Origin: an uncultured Paracoccaceae bacterium | Lineage (GTDB): Bacteria > Pseudomonadota > Alphaproteobacteria > Rhodobacterales > Rhodobacteraceae | Assembly: GCA_934500835.1 (NCBI GenBank) | Contig: CAKSTR010000010.1 | Coordinates: 1-64,000, forward strand | DNA: 64,000 bases | Direction: 5' to 3' | Part shown: one piece after another, positions 8,452 through 16,188 of the stretch | Layout: every line of letters begins with the position of its first letter | How positions within the stretch are numbered: the first letter of the stretch is position 1 | The notes under the pieces: model-generated | Told to the model about the DNA's origin: nothing | Databases searched by the model: none | What the model saw: only the letters and a program-made list of their open reading frames with translations | Translations under genes and position numbers: made by a program

Positions 8452-9098
8452 AACCCACCCTGACGGCCGGGGCCGCTGCCGCGCTGATCCCCGATGGCGC
8501 CAGCCTGATGATCGGCGGCTTCATGGGCGTGGGATCGCCCGAGCGGCTGATCGACGCGCTGGTGGCGCGAGGTGCCCGCGACCTGACGGTGATCGCCAAT
8601 GACACCGCCCTGCCCGGCAAGGGCATCGGCAAGCTGATTTCGGCCGGGGCGGTGTCCCGCGCCATAGTCTCGCATATCGGGCTTAACCCCGAGACGCAGG
8701 CCAGGATGATCTCGGGCGAGATTGTCTGCGATCTGGTCCCGCAAGGCACGCTGATCGAACGCATCCGCGCCGGGGGCACCGGGCTTGGCGGCGTGCTGAC
8801 CCCGACCGGCCTTGGCACCGAGGTCGAGATCGGCAAGCAGAAGATCACGGTCGAGGGCCGCGAATACCTGCTGGAAACGCCGCTGAAGGCGGATTTCGCC
8901 CTGCTGGGGGCGTGGCAGGCCGATTACGTCGGCAATCTTTTCTACCTGCTGACAGCGCGCAACTTCAATCCGGTGATGGCTTTGGCCGGCAAGACCGTGA
9001 TCGCCGAGCCGGATTCCATCGTGCCGGTCGGCGTCATCTCGCCGGATGCGGTGCACACGCCGGGGGCGCTGGTCGACCATATCGTGAATCATCGCTGA
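8448..9098 (+). CDS. atoD: CoA-transferase subunit A (acetate/3-oxoacid type)
   Basis: A 216-residue alpha subunit of a family I CoA-transferase. The Gly-rich segment near the start ([12 protein letters not shown]) and the [13 protein letters not shown] and [10 protein letters not shown] segments are typical of AtoD/ScoA. Together with the next gene it would move CoA between acetyl-CoA (or succinyl-CoA) and acetoacetate. The acetate kinase and phosphotransacetylase genes upstream favour acetate as partner acid, but the substrate cannot be read from the sequence. ATGA overlap with ackA. Confidence 0.92.
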   Translation: MKPTLTAGAAAALIPDGASLMIGGFMGVGSPERLIDALVARGARDLTVIANDTALPGKGIGKLISAGAVSRAIVSHIGLNPETQARMISGEIVCDLVPQGTLIERIRAGGTGLGGVLTPTGLGTEVEIGKQKITVEGREYLLETPLKADFALLGAWQADYVGNLFYLLTARNFNPVMALAGKTVIAEPDSIVPVGVISPDAVHTPGALVDHIVNHR

Positions 9099-9108
9099 GG
9101 AGGCCGAC

Positions 9109-9762
9109 TTGGACGCGAAGGAACTGATCGCCCGCCGCGTGGCATTGGAAATCAAGCCGGGAATGCTGGTCAATCTGGGGATCGGTCTGCCCTCGCTGGT
9201 GGCGAACTATGTCGCCGCCGATGCCGGCGTCTATTTCCAGGCCGAGAACGGCATCATCGGTCTGGGCGCCCGCCCGCCCGAAGGGATGGAGCATGCCGAT
9301 CTGACCGACGCCGGCGGCGGCTACATCACCGCCGTGCCGGGGGCCGCCACCATCGATTCCGCCATGAGCTTTGCGCTGATCCGCGGCGGACATCTGGATG
9401 TCACCGTTCTGGGCGGCCTTCAGGTTGATGAGGCCGGACGGCTGGCAAACTGGAAGGTGCCCGGCAAGATGGTGCCCGGTATGGGGGGTGCCATGGATCT
9501 GGTGACCGGCGCCGCGCGGGTCATCGTCGCCATGCAACACAGCGCCAAGGGCGCCGCCAAGATCGTGCCGGAGTGCACGCTTCCCCTGACCTCAGCCCGC
9601 CGGGTGGATCTGATCATCACCGAGCTTGCGGTGATCGAGCCGACCGATGCGGGCCTGATCCTGCGCGAAACCGGGCCGGGCGTTTCGCTCGACGAGATCC
9701 GCGCCCAGACCACTGCCGAGCTGATCATCGCCGATGATCTGAAAGAAATGCAGCTTGCCTGA
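9109..9762 (+). CDS. atoA: CoA-transferase subunit B (acetate/3-oxoacid type)
   Basis: A 217-residue beta subunit. The catalytic Glu lies in AENGIIGLG, the site that forms the glutamyl-CoA thioester in this family. Translation starts at a TTG (9109) preceded by a strong GAGGAGG; no ATG lies nearby in frame, so the rare start is well supported. It is spaced ten bases after subunit A, as expected for a heteromeric enzyme. The stop is followed within eight bases by the 3-hydroxybutyrate dehydrogenase gene. Confidence 0.93.
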   Translation: MDAKELIARRVALEIKPGMLVNLGIGLPSLVANYVAADAGVYFQAENGIIGLGARPPEGMEHADLTDAGGGYITAVPGAATIDSAMSFALIRGGHLDVTVLGGLQVDEAGRLANWKVPGKMVPGMGGAMDLVTGAARVIVAMQHSAKGAAKIVPECTLPLTSARRVDLIITELAVIEPTDAGLILRETGPGVSLDEIRAQTTAELIIADDLKEMQLA

Positions 9763-9769
9763 GGGTATC

Positions 9770-10552
9770 ATGCCTGATTTCCGAACCGCCATCGTCACCG
9801 GCTCCACATCCGGGATCGGCCTTGCCGTCGCACGCTCATTGGCCGAGGCCGGCCATGCGGTGATGATGAACGGTCTGGGCGATCCGGCCGAGATCGAAGC
9901 CACCCGCGCCGAGCTGGCCGATGAGACCGGCGCGCCGGTGGCCTTTCACGGCGCCGACATGTCCAAGCCGGCCGAGATCGCCGATCTGGTCCGCGCCACC
10001 GAAGCACGGTTCGGCCAGGTCGATATCATCGTGAACAACGCCGGCATCCAGACCGTCGCCCCGATCGAGGACTTTCCGGTCGACCGCTATGACCTGATCA
10101 TGGCGATCAACATGTCCGCCGCCTGGCATCTGACCCGCCTGACCATGGCGGGGATGAAGGCGCGCAGATGGGGGCGGATCGTCAATATCGCCTCGGCGCA
10201 TGGCCTTGTCGCCTCGCCCTACAAGTCGGCCTATGTGATGGCGAAACATGCCGTTGTCGGCCTGACCAAGACCGTGGCGCTGGAAGCGGCCGAGACGGGT
10301 GTCACCGCCAATGCGATCTGTCCGGGCTATGTGCTGACACCTCTGGTGGAAAGGCAGATCCCCGAGACCGCCGCCGCCCGCGGCATCACCGGGGAAGAGG
10401 TGGTGCGTGACGTGCTTCTGGCCGCACAGCCCACGAAGCGCTTCGTGCAGGCCGGCCAGATCGGCGCGCTGGCGGCCTTCCTGTGCAGCCCCGCGGCCTC
10501 CGAGATGACCGGAACCGCGATCCCCGTCGATGGCGGCTGGACCGCGCAATAG
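9770..10552 (+). CDS. bdhA: 3-hydroxybutyrate dehydrogenase
   Basis: A 260-residue classical short-chain dehydrogenase with TGSTSGIG at the NAD site, NNAG in the middle, and a catalytic Ser ahead of YVMAK. The C-terminal VDGGWTAQ is typical of D-3-hydroxybutyrate dehydrogenases. It interconverts 3-hydroxybutyrate and acetoacetate, the free acids of PHB turnover. I use the ATG at 9770 behind GAGGGT rather than a TTG at 9755 that lies inside the previous gene. Last gene of the cluster. Confidence 0.93.
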   Translation: MPDFRTAIVTGSTSGIGLAVARSLAEAGHAVMMNGLGDPAEIEATRAELADETGAPVAFHGADMSKPAEIADLVRATEARFGQVDIIVNNAGIQTVAPIEDFPVDRYDLIMAINMSAAWHLTRLTMAGMKARRWGRIVNIASAHGLVASPYKSAYVMAKHAVVGLTKTVALEAAETGVTANAICPGYVLTPLVERQIPETAAARGITGEEVVRDVLLAAQPTKRFVQAGQIGALAAFLCSPAASEMTGTAIPVDGGWTAQ

Positions 10553-10988
10553 TCCGCCCTGCGCGATCCCGGCGGCACAGACCGTCATCATCACCAAGGT
10601 GCCGCTGCGCGGGTCGCCCTGCGACGCGAGGGAATTGGCGAATTCGGCGCTGACCGGATCGGCAACGCCCGGAACCCCGCATTGGTCGCCAAACCCGTAG
10701 CCTTCGGCATCCTTGGCATCCTCCGGGGTCGTGCCGCAGGTCCACACACTGCAAGGCCGGATCGGCCCTTCGGTCTTGGCGGCCAGGCCGAAGGGCTATC
10801 GGCGACCCGGCGGGCCGGTGCGACAGATCGGCAGCGGTTTGGCAAATATTCCGTAGCGGCGCCCCCGGGCGAAGCGGTGGTCTGGAATCCCTGAGCTGCG
10901 GGCTTGGCGATGGACGCACAGGCCGAAGCCCCCTAGGATTCCGCCATTGCCGTTGAATTTCCACCCTTTCCCCAGCCCCGAGGTTTCC
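10553..10988. other. Intergenic stretch with a possible minus-strand gene remnant
   Basis: No complete gene is visible. The minus-strand frame covering about 10795 down to 10553 reads as 80 codons of balanced protein with three Cys and a strong GC3 bias like real genes here. It has a stop at its upstream edge, no start with a ribosome-binding site, and runs without its own stop into the antisense of bdhA. It may be a decayed fragment. I do not recognise its family. Confidence 0.35.
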
Positions 10989-11276
10989 ATGGACCGTTTC
11001 CGCACCCCCGCCATCATTCTGGCCCTTGGCCTTGTGCCGTTCTGGCTGTTCATCGGCTTCAGCAGCAGCAGCACGGTGAACGGGCAGACCGTCAGCGAAA
11101 TCAATTTCAACGTCGCCGGTCTGGTCCTTGGGCTGATCGGTGCAGGCATGGCGCTTTCGGCCCTGCGGACTGACCGGCGGGGCGACGGGCTTCGCGTGGC
11201 CCTGATCGCGGCCGCCGGCCTGATCTGCCTTCTTCAACTGGCCTATTCCGTCGGTCTGGTCTCCTTGCCGCTTTGA
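10989..11276 (+). CDS. Small three-helix membrane protein
   Basis: A 95-residue protein from the ATG at 10989, which follows GAGG; an ATG 42 bases upstream is in frame but lacks a ribosome-binding site. Three hydrophobic segments (about residues 6-25, 36-58 and 72-90) are joined by short polar loops, with a Ser-rich patch and a basic RTDRRGDG loop. I do not recognise the family. It precedes the RNase D gene by about 70 bases on the same strand. Confidence 0.6.
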   Translation: MDRFRTPAIILALGLVPFWLFIGFSSSSTVNGQTVSEINFNVAGLVLGLIGAGMALSALRTDRRGDGLRVALIAAAGLICLLQLAYSVGLVSLPL

Positions 11277-11344
11277 TCGCCGCGCTTTGGTTGACCGGGC
11301 AGGGCCGGGGGCGTAATCCGGGCAAAACCCATCGGAGATGCCCC

Positions 11345-11959
11345 TTGGCCATCCATCTATACCAGAACGACCTGCCCGACGGCCTGACCCTTGGCCCCGT
11401 CGTCGCCATCGACACCGAGACGATGGGCCTTGACCCGCGCCGTGACCGGCTTTGCGTCGTGCAGTTGTCGGATGGCGACGGCAATGCCCATCTTGTGCAG
11501 ATCGCCCGCGGCCAGACCCGCGCGCCGAACCTTGAACGCCTGCTTGCCGACCCGGCCACGCTGAAGCTGTTCCATTTCGGCCGCTTCGACATCGCCGCGC
11601 TGAAACGCGCCTTCGGAGTTACCACAGCGCCGGTCTGGTGCACCAAGATCGCCTCCAAGCTGATCCGCACCTTCACCGACCGCCACGGGCTGAAATACCT
11701 GTTGGCCGATCTGGTCGGCGTCGATGTGTCCAAGCAACAGCAGACCAGCGACTGGGGGTCCCAGACGCTGACCGAGGCGCAGAAGGACTATGCCGCTTCG
11801 GACGTTCTCTATCTGCATGCGTTGAAGGCCGCACTTGAGGAACGGCTGATCCGCGAGGACCGGATGGCGCTGGCGGAGAAGTGCTTTGACTTCCTGCCCA
11901 CAAGGGCCGAACTGGACCTGCTGGGCTGGGACGATACCAATGACATCTTCCACCACTGA
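11345..11959 (+). CDS. rnd: Short RNase D-type 3'-5' exonuclease
   Basis: A 204-residue DEDDy exonuclease. Exo I is VAIDTETMGL (Asp and Glu ligands), Exo II is in FHFGRFDIAAL, and Exo III is YAASDVLYL with the Tyr and Asp of the DEDDy class. The HRDC domain of E. coli RNase D is absent; this single-domain form is common in alphaproteobacteria. The TTG at 11345, behind CGGAGA, gives the natural N-terminus; an in-frame upstream start reads into non-coding DNA. It overlaps the kdsD start by 20 bases, so the two are probably co-transcribed with the LPS transport genes. Confidence 0.88.
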   Translation: MAIHLYQNDLPDGLTLGPVVAIDTETMGLDPRRDRLCVVQLSDGDGNAHLVQIARGQTRAPNLERLLADPATLKLFHFGRFDIAALKRAFGVTTAPVWCTKIASKLIRTFTDRHGLKYLLADLVGVDVSKQQQTSDWGSQTLTEAQKDYAASDVLYLHALKAALEERLIREDRMALAEKCFDFLPTRAELDLLGWDDTNDIFHH

Positions 11960-12899
11960 CCATCTGACAGTCGGCCGCCGCGTCCTGCGACGCGAGGCCG
12001 AGGCCCTGGAAATGCTGGCCGACGCGCTTGGCCAGGGCTTCCCGGATGCGGTGGACCTGATCCTGAAGGCGCAGGGACGGGTCGTCGTCTCGGGCATGGG
12101 CAAGTCGGGCCACATCGCCCGCAAGATTGCCGCAACCTTCGCCAGCACCGGCACGCCTGCCCAGTTCGTCCATCCGGCCGAGGCCAGCCATGGCGATCTG
12201 GGCATGGTGACACCGCAGGATGTGCTGCTTGTCCTGTCCAACTCGGGCGAGACGCCAGAGCTTGCCGATATCGTGGCGCATTCGCGCCGCTTCGCAATCC
12301 CGCTGATCGGGGTGGCCGGGCGCGAAGGATCTACGCTTCTGCGCGAAGCCGATGTGCCGATCCTGCTGCCCCCGGCCCCCGAAGCCTGCGAGCAGGGCAT
12401 CGTCCCAACCACCAGCACCACGATGACGCTGGCGCTTGGCGATGCGCTGGCCATCGCGCTGATGGAGCACCGCGCCTTTTCGCCCGAACAGTTCCGCGTC
12501 TTTCATCCCGGCGGCAAGCTGGGGGCGAAACTCTTGCGGGTGCGCGACCTGATGCATGACGATCCGCCGCTGGTGCCCCCGGACACTCCGATGAGCGAAG
12601 CCTTGCTGGCGATGACCCGCGCCGGCTTTGGCGTCCTTGGCGTCGGCGATGCCAAGGGCCATCTTCAGGGCATCGTCACCGACGGAGACCTGCGCCGCCA
12701 CATGGACGGGCTTTTGTCGAAGGTGGCCGGGCAGGTGATGACGCGCAATCCCCGCACCACACCGCCCGAGGCTCTTGCAGTCGAGGCGCTGGCCCTGATG
12801 GATGAAAAGAAGATCACTGCGCTGATCGTGACCGATGCGGCAGGCAAGGCCATAGGCCTGATCAAGATCCACGATTGCCTGCGGGCAGGCGTGGCCTGA
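11940..12899 (+). CDS. kdsD: Arabinose-5-phosphate isomerase
   Basis: A 319-residue KpsF/GutQ-family enzyme converting ribulose 5-phosphate to arabinose 5-phosphate, the first step to Kdo. An SIS domain (SGMGKSGH at residues 51-58, LSNSGET near 98) is followed by a CBS pair from about residue 205, the full architecture. The ATG at 11940 lies inside the end of rnd. It heads a run of LPS genes (lptC, lptA, lptB), and the Kdo-activating enzyme KdsB is encoded 10 kb further on. Confidence 0.94.
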   Translation: MTSSTTDHLTVGRRVLRREAEALEMLADALGQGFPDAVDLILKAQGRVVVSGMGKSGHIARKIAATFASTGTPAQFVHPAEASHGDLGMVTPQDVLLVLSNSGETPELADIVAHSRRFAIPLIGVAGREGSTLLREADVPILLPPAPEACEQGIVPTTSTTMTLALGDALAIALMEHRAFSPEQFRVFHPGGKLGAKLLRVRDLMHDDPPLVPPDTPMSEALLAMTRAGFGVLGVGDAKGHLQGIVTDGDLRRHMDGLLSKVAGQVMTRNPRTTPPEALAVEALALMDEKKITALIVTDAAGKAIGLIKIHDCLRAGVA

Positions 12900-12903
12900 T
12901 CCC

Positions 12904-13515
12904 GTGCCCGGGCGCGATCGTCATACCCGGATAGTGGGCTGGCTGAAGGTGGTTCTGCCGCTTGCGGCCCTTGTGCTGCTGTCGACGCTGTTCCTTCTGT
13001 CCGACCGCATCGACCCGACCGACGCCATCCCCTATGCCAAGGTGGATGTGCAGGATCTGGCCAATGATCCGCGCATGTCGGCACCCGCCTATGCGGGCAC
13101 CACTTCGGACGGCGCGGGCCTTACCTTCTCTGCCGCCACCGTTCGCCCCGGCAGCACGGATCAGGGCGCCAGCGCGACAGGCGTGCTGGCCCTGATGCAA
13201 ACCCCGGATGGCCAGAAGATCGACATGTCCGCCGCTTCTGCCGCGCTGGATCAGGCCGGCGGCAAGCTGGATCTGGCCGGCGGCGTGACGCTGGAGACCG
13301 GCAGCGGCTACCAGGTGAGCACCGAGGGGCTGACCGCAAAGCTGGACCGGACCCATATCGCCAGCACCGCCCCCGTAGCGGTAAAGGCCCCGATGGGCGA
13401 CCTGACCGCCGATGGTTTCACCCTGGCACAGGACCCGGCTGACCCCGGCGCCTATCTTCTGGTTTTCAACGGCAGCGTCCGGCTGCTATATCATCCGGGC
13501 GGGCAGGCCCCGTGA
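12904..13515 (+). CDS. lptC: LPS transport protein LptC
   Basis: A 203-residue protein with a single N-terminal membrane anchor (about residues 12-33) and a periplasmic beta-jellyroll region with repeated short strands. It takes LPS from the LptBFG transporter and hands it to LptA. It starts with GTG at 12904, four bases after kdsD. Sequence similarity within LptC is low, so the call rests on size, topology and its fixed place between kdsD and lptA. Confidence 0.86.
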   Translation: MPGRDRHTRIVGWLKVVLPLAALVLLSTLFLLSDRIDPTDAIPYAKVDVQDLANDPRMSAPAYAGTTSDGAGLTFSAATVRPGSTDQGASATGVLALMQTPDGQKIDMSAASAALDQAGGKLDLAGGVTLETGSGYQVSTEGLTAKLDRTHIASTAPVAVKAPMGDLTADGFTLAQDPADPGAYLLVFNGSVRLLYHPGGQAP

Positions 13516-14024
13516 CCACAGGCATATCCATGGTATTTTTCCGCAGATCCCTGGCCGTTGCGGCCGTCCTCGCCACCCTTTCGGGCGCCGCTGCCGCGCA
13601 GGAAGCCAAGATCGCCTTTGGCGGGCTGGCGCAGGACACCTCGCTTCCGGTCGAAGTGCAGGCCGACCAGCTTTCGGTGAACAACGCCGACGGCACCGCG
13701 GTCTTTTCGGGCAATGTGCTGGTCGGGCAGGGCAACATGCGCCTGTCCGCGGCCAGCGTGACCGTGGAATACGGCAAGGACGGCAAATCCATCGCCAGGC
13801 TTCATGCGACCGGAGGCGTGACCATCGCCAATCTCGCCGATGCGGCCGAAGCCAAGGAGGCGCTTTACACCATCGATTCCGGGGTGATCGTGCTGACTGG
13901 CGATGTGCTTTTGACGCAAGGCGCCAGTGCGCTGTCGGGCCAGAAGCTGACCATCCAGCTGAAAGACGGCACCGGCGTCATGGAAGGCCGCGTCTCCACC
14001 GTCTTCATGCCGGGCGGCAACTGA
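13512..14024 (+). CDS. lptA: LPS transport periplasmic bridge protein LptA
   Basis: A 164-170-residue OstA-like protein. An N-terminal signal peptide ends in Ala-Ala-Ala-Gln, then beta-rich repeats follow (QADQLSVNNADGTAVFSG is the typical OstA opening). It would polymerise into the periplasmic bridge for LPS. Two starts are possible: a GTG at 13512 overlapping the lptC stop, or an ATG at 13530 giving a more standard signal peptide. Neither has a strong ribosome-binding site. The stop overlaps the lptB start. Confidence 0.88.
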   Translation: MTTGISMVFFRRSLAVAAVLATLSGAAAAQEAKIAFGGLAQDTSLPVEVQADQLSVNNADGTAVFSGNVLVGQGNMRLSAASVTVEYGKDGKSIARLHATGGVTIANLADAAEAKEALYTIDSGVIVLTGDVLLTQGASALSGQKLTIQLKDGTGVMEGRVSTVFMPGGN

Positions 14025-14788
14025 TGGCAGCCGAGCGCCCCGACCTGACCGTGACGACCGGCTCTCAGGGCCTGCAGATCCGGTCCCTGCGCAAGTCCTA
14101 CAAGAAGCGTCCGGTGATCCGCGATGTCAGCATCGATCTGCACCGGGGCGAGGTCGTCGCCCTGCTGGGGCCCAACGGGTCGGGCAAGACCACCTGCTTT
14201 TACTCCATCGCCGGACTTGTCACGCCCGAAGGCGGCCAGGTTCTGATCGACGGCAAGGACGTGACCGCGCTGCCGATGTACCGCCGCGCCCGCCTGGGCA
14301 TCGGCTACCTGCCGCAAGAGGTTTCCATCTTCCGCGGCCTGTCGGTCGAGGACAACATCCTTGCGGTGCTGGAGATCACCCATACCGACCGCCACAAGCG
14401 GCGCGAGCGGCTGGAGGAACTCCTGAGCGAGTTCTCGATCACCCATCTGCGCCACGCCCCGGCACTGGCCCTCTCGGGCGGCGAACGCCGCCGGGTCGAG
14501 ATCGCCCGCTGCCTTGCCGCCGATCCGCGATACCTGCTGCTGGACGAACCCTTCGCCGGCGTCGACCCCATCGCCGTCGGCGAGATCCGCCATCTGGTGC
14601 ACGATCTGAAAGGCCGCGGCATCGGCGTGCTGATCACCGACCACAACGTCCGCGAAACGCTGGAGATCGTCGACCGCGCCTATATCCTGCATGACGGCAA
14701 GGTGCTGATGACCGGCACCACGGATGAGATCGTGCGGGACGAGACCGTCCGCCGCGTTTATCTGGGCGAGAACTTCCGCATCATTTGA
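14024..14788 (+). CDS. lptB: LPS export ABC transporter ATPase LptB
   Basis: A 254-residue ABC ATPase with Walker A GPNGSGKTT (residues 49-57), Q-loop in YLPQE, signature LSGGERRR, Walker B YLLLDEP and an H-loop His. It powers LPS extraction with the LptFG permeases, which are not in this window. The ATG overlaps the lptA stop (TGATG). In many proteobacteria rpoN follows; here the next gene is hpf after a 214-base gap. Confidence 0.96.
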   Translation: MAAERPDLTVTTGSQGLQIRSLRKSYKKRPVIRDVSIDLHRGEVVALLGPNGSGKTTCFYSIAGLVTPEGGQVLIDGKDVTALPMYRRARLGIGYLPQEVSIFRGLSVEDNILAVLEITHTDRHKRRERLEELLSEFSITHLRHAPALALSGGERRRVEIARCLAADPRYLLLDEPFAGVDPIAVGEIRHLVHDLKGRGIGVLITDHNVRETLEIVDRAYILHDGKVLMTGTTDEIVRDETVRRVYLGENFRII

Positions 14789-14806
14789 AGCGGCTTACCG
14801 ATTCTG

Positions 14807-14835
14807 TTGACAACCATATGAAGCCGGTCCCCAAT
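14807..14835 (+). promoter_or_regulatory. Possible heat-shock-like promoter of hpf
   Basis: TTGACA at 14807-14812 is followed after 16 bases by CCCCAAT (14829-14835). The -35 is a consensus match, and the -10 resembles the CCCCAT-type element of sigma-32 promoters more than TATAAT. A separate promoter is expected because hpf lies 214 bases after lptB. Weak evidence. Confidence 0.3.
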
Positions 14836-15002
14836 GAAGGGGATGTGCGCGTCTTTTGACCCTCGACCACAGGCTTCCGCGGCTGGCTCTACAGCACCGC
14901 AGGGCATTGGACTTGCCCGTCGTACTCACCCAGAAATCAAGAATTCCGGCGCAGCGACATGACGCAACGTCAGAGCCGCCGGCTGCACGCAAAGGAGAAA
15001 TC

Positions 15003-15578
15003 ATGCGCTACCAGATCAGTGGAAAACAGATCGACATCGGTGAGGCTCTCCAGACGCATGTGAAGGCCGAACTGGGTGAGGTGGTCGAAAAATACGCGCA
15101 GCGCCCGACCGAATGCACCGTTGTCTTTTCCAAGGTTGCCCATGAATTTGTCTGCGAGACCACGATCCACCTGTCCACCGGCCTGACCGCCCAGGCCAAA
15201 GGCCATGCTCCCGAGATCTATCCGGCCTTCGAAGCCTGCCGCGAGAAAATGGACAAGCAGCTGCGCCGCTACAAGCGCCGGATTCGCGATCATCACGCCG
15301 GACGCAAGGCCCCGGTTGAATTCGGCGGTGGCTCCCAGTATATCCTCGCCCCATCCGAGGAGACCGAGGATGCCGAGCCGGAAAGCCTGCAGCCCGTGGT
15401 CATCGCCGAGATGGAGACGAAGATTCCTTCGATCACCGTCGGCGAGGCCGTGATGCAGCTGGAACTGGCGGGGCAGAAGATGCTGGTTTTCCGCAACGAA
15501 GGTCATGGGGGCGTGAACGTGGTGTATCGTCGGGAAGACGGGAACATCGGCTGGATCGACCCTCGCAACAGCAGGTAA
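15003..15578 (+). CDS. hpf: Long-form ribosome hibernation promoting factor
   Basis: A 191-residue protein with the S30AE domain (residues 1-105, basic helix REKMDKQLRRYKRRIRDH) and a C-terminal ribosome-dimerisation domain (from about 135, ending NIGWIDPR). The two-domain long form promotes 100S ribosomes in stationary phase. The ATG at 15003 sits nine bases after AAAGGAG; the longer open frame upstream is not used. Placed between lptB and ptsN as in many alphaproteobacteria. Confidence 0.95.
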   Translation: MRYQISGKQIDIGEALQTHVKAELGEVVEKYAQRPTECTVVFSKVAHEFVCETTIHLSTGLTAQAKGHAPEIYPAFEACREKMDKQLRRYKRRIRDHHAGRKAPVEFGGGSQYILAPSEETEDAEPESLQPVVIAEMETKIPSITVGEAVMQLELAGQKMLVFRNEGHGGVNVVYRREDGNIGWIDPRNSR

Positions 15579-15614
15579 GCGGCCCGCGCGGCCAGCAGGA
15601 TCATCGCCCGGCTC

Positions 15615-16079
15615 ATGGAACTCTCCAAAATCCTCGTCCCCGCCGCAGTCCGCGTGGTGGGGCAATTCACCTCAAAGAAACGGCTGTTCCAGGAACTGGC
15701 CGAGATCACCGCGCAAGTGCACGGGATCCAGTCGGCGCTTGTGCTGGACGGTCTGCAAGAGCGTGAAACGCTGGGGCCGACCGGCGTGGGGCATGGCATC
15801 GCCCTGCCCCATGCCCGGCTTGAGGATCTGGACCGGATCGTCGGCCTGTTCATCCGGCTGGAAAAGCCGCTGGATTATGATTCCGTCGACCGCCAGCCGG
15901 TCGATCTGGTGTTCTGCCTGCTGGCGCCGAAGGATTCCGGCGTGGATCACCTGAAGGCGCTGGCACTGGTCAGCCGCACGATGCGGGACCCGGGCGTGGT
16001 GGCAAAGCTGCGCGCCAATGTCGATCCGGCCAAGCTTTACGCCATCCTGACCGAGGCAAAGGCCACCGCGGCGGCCTGA
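15615..16079 (+). CDS. ptsN: PTS IIA-like nitrogen regulatory protein PtsN
   Basis: A 154-residue IIA-Ntr protein with the phosphorylatable His66 in GIALPHARL. It is the terminal phosphoacceptor of the nitrogen PTS and regulates potassium transport, stress and storage metabolism in other proteobacteria. No rpoN is present beside it. It lies 36 bases after hpf and is probably co-transcribed. PtsN affects PHB accumulation in some bacteria, but no direct link to the first cluster can be shown here. Confidence 0.94.
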   Translation: MELSKILVPAAVRVVGQFTSKKRLFQELAEITAQVHGIQSALVLDGLQERETLGPTGVGHGIALPHARLEDLDRIVGLFIRLEKPLDYDSVDRQPVDLVFCLLAPKDSGVDHLKALALVSRTMRDPGVVAKLRANVDPAKLYAILTEAKATAAA

Positions 16080-16188
16080 GGCCGCCAACGGGGCCGCAAT
16101 ACCTGCAAGAGCAACCGCCGCCTCCAGTCCGGCCGCGGCAGCGTGGCACTGGGCAGCTGCAAGCCGGGCATGCTGAAGCGGGGGCGCG

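Noticed and set aside
10839-10868. Second copy of the palindromic element (GGCAAATATTCC plus GCCCCCGGGC)
   Set aside because: Only a short core matches the element at 38612 and the hairpin is not preserved, so chance is likely.
14789-15002. Missing rpoN between lptB and hpf
   Set aside because: The gap is too short to hold rpoN and contains no fragment of it. Rhodobacterales often carry rpoN elsewhere, so its absence here is not a deletion signal.
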